Positions 61,794 to 64,000 of a stretch of DNA of 64,000 bases are shown in pieces. Positions within the stretch are counted from its first letter, which is position 1. Each line of letters begins with the position of its first letter. Source of the DNA: an uncultured Lachnospiraceae bacterium. Lineage in GTDB: Bacteria > Bacillota > Clostridia > Lachnospirales > Lachnospiraceae. The position numbers and the translations under genes are program-made. The notes under the pieces were generated by a model. That model had not been told where the DNA came from. It made no database searches and was given only the letters and a program-made list of their open reading frames with translations. The stretch covers positions 1 through 64,000 of the forward strand of contig CAKRJP010000004.1 in the NCBI GenBank assembly GCA_934351835.1, given 5' to 3'.

Positions 61794-61806
61794 ACACCAC
61801 AACCCC

Positions 61807-61845
61807 AGGCAGATTGGCAACAAAATCCAGTCTGCCTAACTTTTT
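61807..61845 (+). terminator. Terminator at the end of the polysaccharide locus
   Basis: An 11-bp stem with one G-U pair (61807-61817 with 61827-61837) is followed by AACTTTTT, 14 bp after the last glycosyltransferase stop. Confidence 0.88.
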
Positions 61846-61847
61846 CG

Positions 61848-61876
61848 TTGTAATATCCCATGAAACAGAGTATAAT
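61848..61876 (+). promoter_or_regulatory. Predicted promoter of asp23-fakA
   Basis: TTGTAA (61848-61853) and TATAAT (61871-61876) are separated by 17 bp, directly after the terminator and 51 bp before the asp23 start. Confidence 0.7.
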
Positions 61877-61927
61877 ATATCTGATTTTATGTCTTAGTGT
61901 ATTTGAACAAAGATGGAGGTTATATAT

Positions 61928-62287
61928 ATGAAAGGACGTATTAGTACAGATTTAGGTATTATTACAATTGATACAGATGTCATCGCTATGTATGCCGGAA
62001 CAGTCGCTGTAGAGTGTTTTGGTATCGTTGGTATGGCTGCAGTGAATATGAAAGATGGATTGGTTCATCTTCTGAAGAAAGAGAGCCTGACCAGAGGTAT
62101 TCAGGTTTCTATTTCTGAGGATAATCATATCAGCATTGATTTCCATATTATCGTTGCCTATGGAGTCAGCATTTCTGCAGTGACAGACAACCTGATCGGT
62201 AATGTGAAGTACAAAGTAGAAGAGTTTTCCGGTATGCCGGTAGATAAGATCAACATCTATATCGAAGGCGTAAGAGTCATCGATTAG
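61928..62287 (+). CDS. Asp23/Gls24 family protein (YloU-like)
   Basis: A 119-aa Asp23-family protein, usually membrane-associated and linked to envelope stress. GRISTDLGIITIDTDVIAMYAG starts the domain, and VAYGVSISAVTDNLIGNVKYKVEEFSG is its conserved second half. GGAGG within a slightly longer frame (from 61913) fixes the start at 61928. It precedes fakA by 19 bp, the same order as yloU-yloV in Bacillus. Confidence 0.9.
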   Translation: MKGRISTDLGIITIDTDVIAMYAGTVAVECFGIVGMAAVNMKDGLVHLLKKESLTRGIQVSISEDNHISIDFHIIVAYGVSISAVTDNLIGNVKYKVEEFSGMPVDKINIYIEGVRVID

Positions 62288-62306
62288 TTAAGGAGGAACA
62301 TAGAAA

Positions 62307-63974
62307 GTGGCTACTAATACAATTAATGTGGAACTGCTGTCACGTATGTTTTTAGCAGGTGCACAGAATATTGAAGCAAAGAAAGAATATATTAATGAGT
62401 TAAATGTATTCCCGGTTCCTGATGGAGATACGGGTACAAATATGTCTATGACGATCATGGCGGCTGCAAAAGAAGTTGCAGCTCTTGGGGATGCTGCAGA
62501 TATGAAGAGTCTGGCAAAAGCGATTTCTTCAGGCTCTCTTCGCGGTGCCAGAGGTAACTCAGGTGTTATTTTATCACAGCTTTGCCGCGGATTTACAAAA
62601 GCCATCCGTGATGAGAAAGAAGTAGATGTGATGTTACTTGCAGCAGCCTGTGAGCGTGCAAAGACTACCGCTTATAAGGCTGTTATGAAACCAAAAGAAG
62701 GTACGATTCTTACTGTAGCAAGCGGTATCGCTGATAAAGCTGCAGAGATGGCTGAGGAGACTGATGATTTAGAGGTATTCTTCCCGGCTGTGATTGAATA
62801 TGCTCAGGAAGTTTTAAATAAGACTCCTGATATGCTTCCTGTTTTAAAAGAGGCAGGTGTTGTGGATTCCGGCGGACAGGGACTTTTAGAAGTAATTAAA
62901 GGTGCTTATGATGCTTTTTTAGGGAAAGAGATTGACTACAGTGCGATTTCCGCAGAGGCTAAACCGGCAGCTCCTAAGGCAGAGGTACAGAGCGAAGTAG
63001 ATATTAAATTCGGCTACTGTACAGAATTTATCATAATGTTAGAGAAAGAATTTACGAATAAAGATGAAGCCGAATTTAAAGCGTTTTTATCTTCTATCGG
63101 AGATTCTATCGTATGTGTGGCTGATGACGAAGTTGTCAAAGTACATGTACACACCAATGATCCTGGACTTGCGATCCAGAAAGGTCTGACATTTGGACAG
63201 CTTACTCGCATGAAGATTGACAACATGCGTGAGGAGCATCAGGAGAAGGTCATCCGCGATGCAGAGAAGGTTGCTGCAAAGCAGGCAGAGGAGAAGAAGC
63301 TGGAAGAGCCGAGAAAGGCAATGGGATTTATTACAGTTTCTATAGGTGAAGGTTTAAATGATATCTTCAGAGAACTCGGTGCTGACTATATCATCGAGGG
63401 TGGTCAGACCATGAACCCAAGTACAGAAGATATGTTAAATGCAATCGATCAGGTAAATGCGGATAGTATTTTCATTTTGCCAAATAATAAGAATATCATT
63501 CTGGCAGCGAACCAGGCGAAGGCGCTGGTAGAAGATAAAGAGATTATCGTAATCCCTACAAAGACAGTACCGCAGGGAATTACTGCGATCATTAACTTCA
63601 TGCCTGATTCTGATGCAAAAGCAAATGAAGAGGCAATGCTTGAAGAGATTAAGAATGTCAAGACCGGACAGGTAACTTATGCGGTCAGAGATACTCATAT
63701 TGATGACAAAGAAATCCATGAGGGAGATATCATGGGTATCGGTGATGCAGGTATTCTTGCAGTAGGAAAGGGCATCGAGGAAACTGCCAAAGAGATGCTG
63801 GCAGAATTAGTAGATGAGGATGCTGAGCTTATCAGTCTGTATTACGGTGAGGATGTATCAGAAGAAGATGCAGACAAATTTGCAGAGGAACTGGCTGAAC
63901 TCTATCCTGATGTGGATATTGATGCTCATTTCGGAGGACAGCCGATTTACTATTATGTACTTGCAGTAGAGTAA
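62307..63974 (+). CDS. fakA: DAK2/DegV-type kinase, fatty acid kinase subunit A (YloV-like)
   Basis: FakA phosphorylates fatty acids bound to FakB proteins for phospholipid synthesis. The 555-aa chain has an N-terminal DAK2 domain with FPVPDGDTGTNM (metal/ATP site, residues about 32-45), GARGNSGVILSQL, and DSGGQGLLE; a linker near residues 215-230; and a C-terminal YloV-type domain with HVHTNDPG and PTKTVPQGI. The start is GTG after AAGGAGG. It is complete, ending 26 bp before the window edge. recG often follows in relatives but would lie outside. Confidence 0.88.
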   Translation: MATNTINVELLSRMFLAGAQNIEAKKEYINELNVFPVPDGDTGTNMSMTIMAAAKEVAALGDAADMKSLAKAISSGSLRGARGNSGVILSQLCRGFTKAIRDEKEVDVMLLAAACERAKTTAYKAVMKPKEGTILTVASGIADKAAEMAEETDDLEVFFPAVIEYAQEVLNKTPDMLPVLKEAGVVDSGGQGLLEVIKGAYDAFLGKEIDYSAISAEAKPAAPKAEVQSEVDIKFGYCTEFIIMLEKEFTNKDEAEFKAFLSSIGDSIVCVADDEVVKVHVHTNDPGLAIQKGLTFGQLTRMKIDNMREEHQEKVIRDAEKVAAKQAEEKKLEEPRKAMGFITVSIGEGLNDIFRELGADYIIEGGQTMNPSTEDMLNAIDQVNADSIFILPNNKNIILAANQAKALVEDKEIIVIPTKTVPQGITAIINFMPDSDAKANEEAMLEEIKNVKTGQVTYAVRDTHIDDKEIHEGDIMGIGDAGILAVGKGIEETAKEMLAELVDEDAELISLYYGEDVSEEDADKFAEELAELYPDVDIDAHFGGQPIYYYVLAVE

Positions 63975-64000
63975 GATGATAGAACAGACAAATATAAAAG

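Noticed and set aside
1..64000. tRNA, rRNA, phage genes, toxin-antitoxin or restriction systems
   Set aside because: I saw no cloverleaf or rRNA sequence and none of the recognised proteins belongs to those classes.

Overview
The window reads as chromosomal DNA of a Gram-positive, strictly anaerobic, low-to-moderate-GC member of the Clostridia, most likely family Lachnospiraceae (gut Dorea/Coprococcus/Blautia-like relatives). This is inferred from gene content: a six-gene Rnf complex, a sodium-pumping biotin decarboxylase cluster, a separate IspH and S1 pair, a GerW/YtfJ sporulation-type protein, ChW-repeat surface proteins and an L28-Asp23-DAK2 backbone. No rRNA or tRNA gene was seen, so the species cannot be named.

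Layout. 1-326: structured non-coding DNA with several perfect hairpins. 327-1679 (minus): a POT-family peptide transporter. 2087-7355: a five-gene operon for a biotin-dependent, Na+-translocating decarboxylase/transcarboxylase. 7515-12982: a MurR/RpiR regulator, a flavoprotein, a small membrane protein, then cmk, ispH and ribosomal protein S1. 13457-18997: the rnfCDGEAB operon and a DUF2752 gene, followed by a NQNY-repeat membrane protein and, convergently, apbE, whose family flavinylates Rnf subunits. 20979-23468: a secreted protein with nine ChW repeats and a VanW domain. 23596-34051: housekeeping genes (NusG-II protein, Gx transporter, ruvAB, zapA, U32 peptidase, a FtsW/RodA-PBP pair, DUF2953, gerW, rpmB).

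34118-61793 is a roughly 27.7-kb cell-wall or capsular polysaccharide locus, visibly more AT-rich than its flanks. It lies between rpmB and the asp23-fakA pair, which are close neighbours in many Firmicutes. It holds about a dozen glycosyltransferases, a Wzx-type flippase, a TagGH/RgpCD-type ABC exporter, a GT2/DUF2304/DUF2142 triad like streptococcal GacI/GacJ/GacL, an acyltransferase and a compact module for CDP-activated substituents. That module has two LicD phosphotransferases, a class V aminotransferase, a fused cytidylyltransferase-oxidoreductase, a TarI/IspD-like cytidylyltransferase and an NAD-dependent epimerase. Together these suggest a Lancefield-antigen-like wall polysaccharide with lipid-linked side-chain addition and phosphodiester decoration.

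The remaining 61928-63974 carries asp23 and fakA. Most promoters I list have -35/-10 boxes separated by exactly 17 bp. Starts were moved downstream where a Shine-Dalgarno sequence decided the matter.
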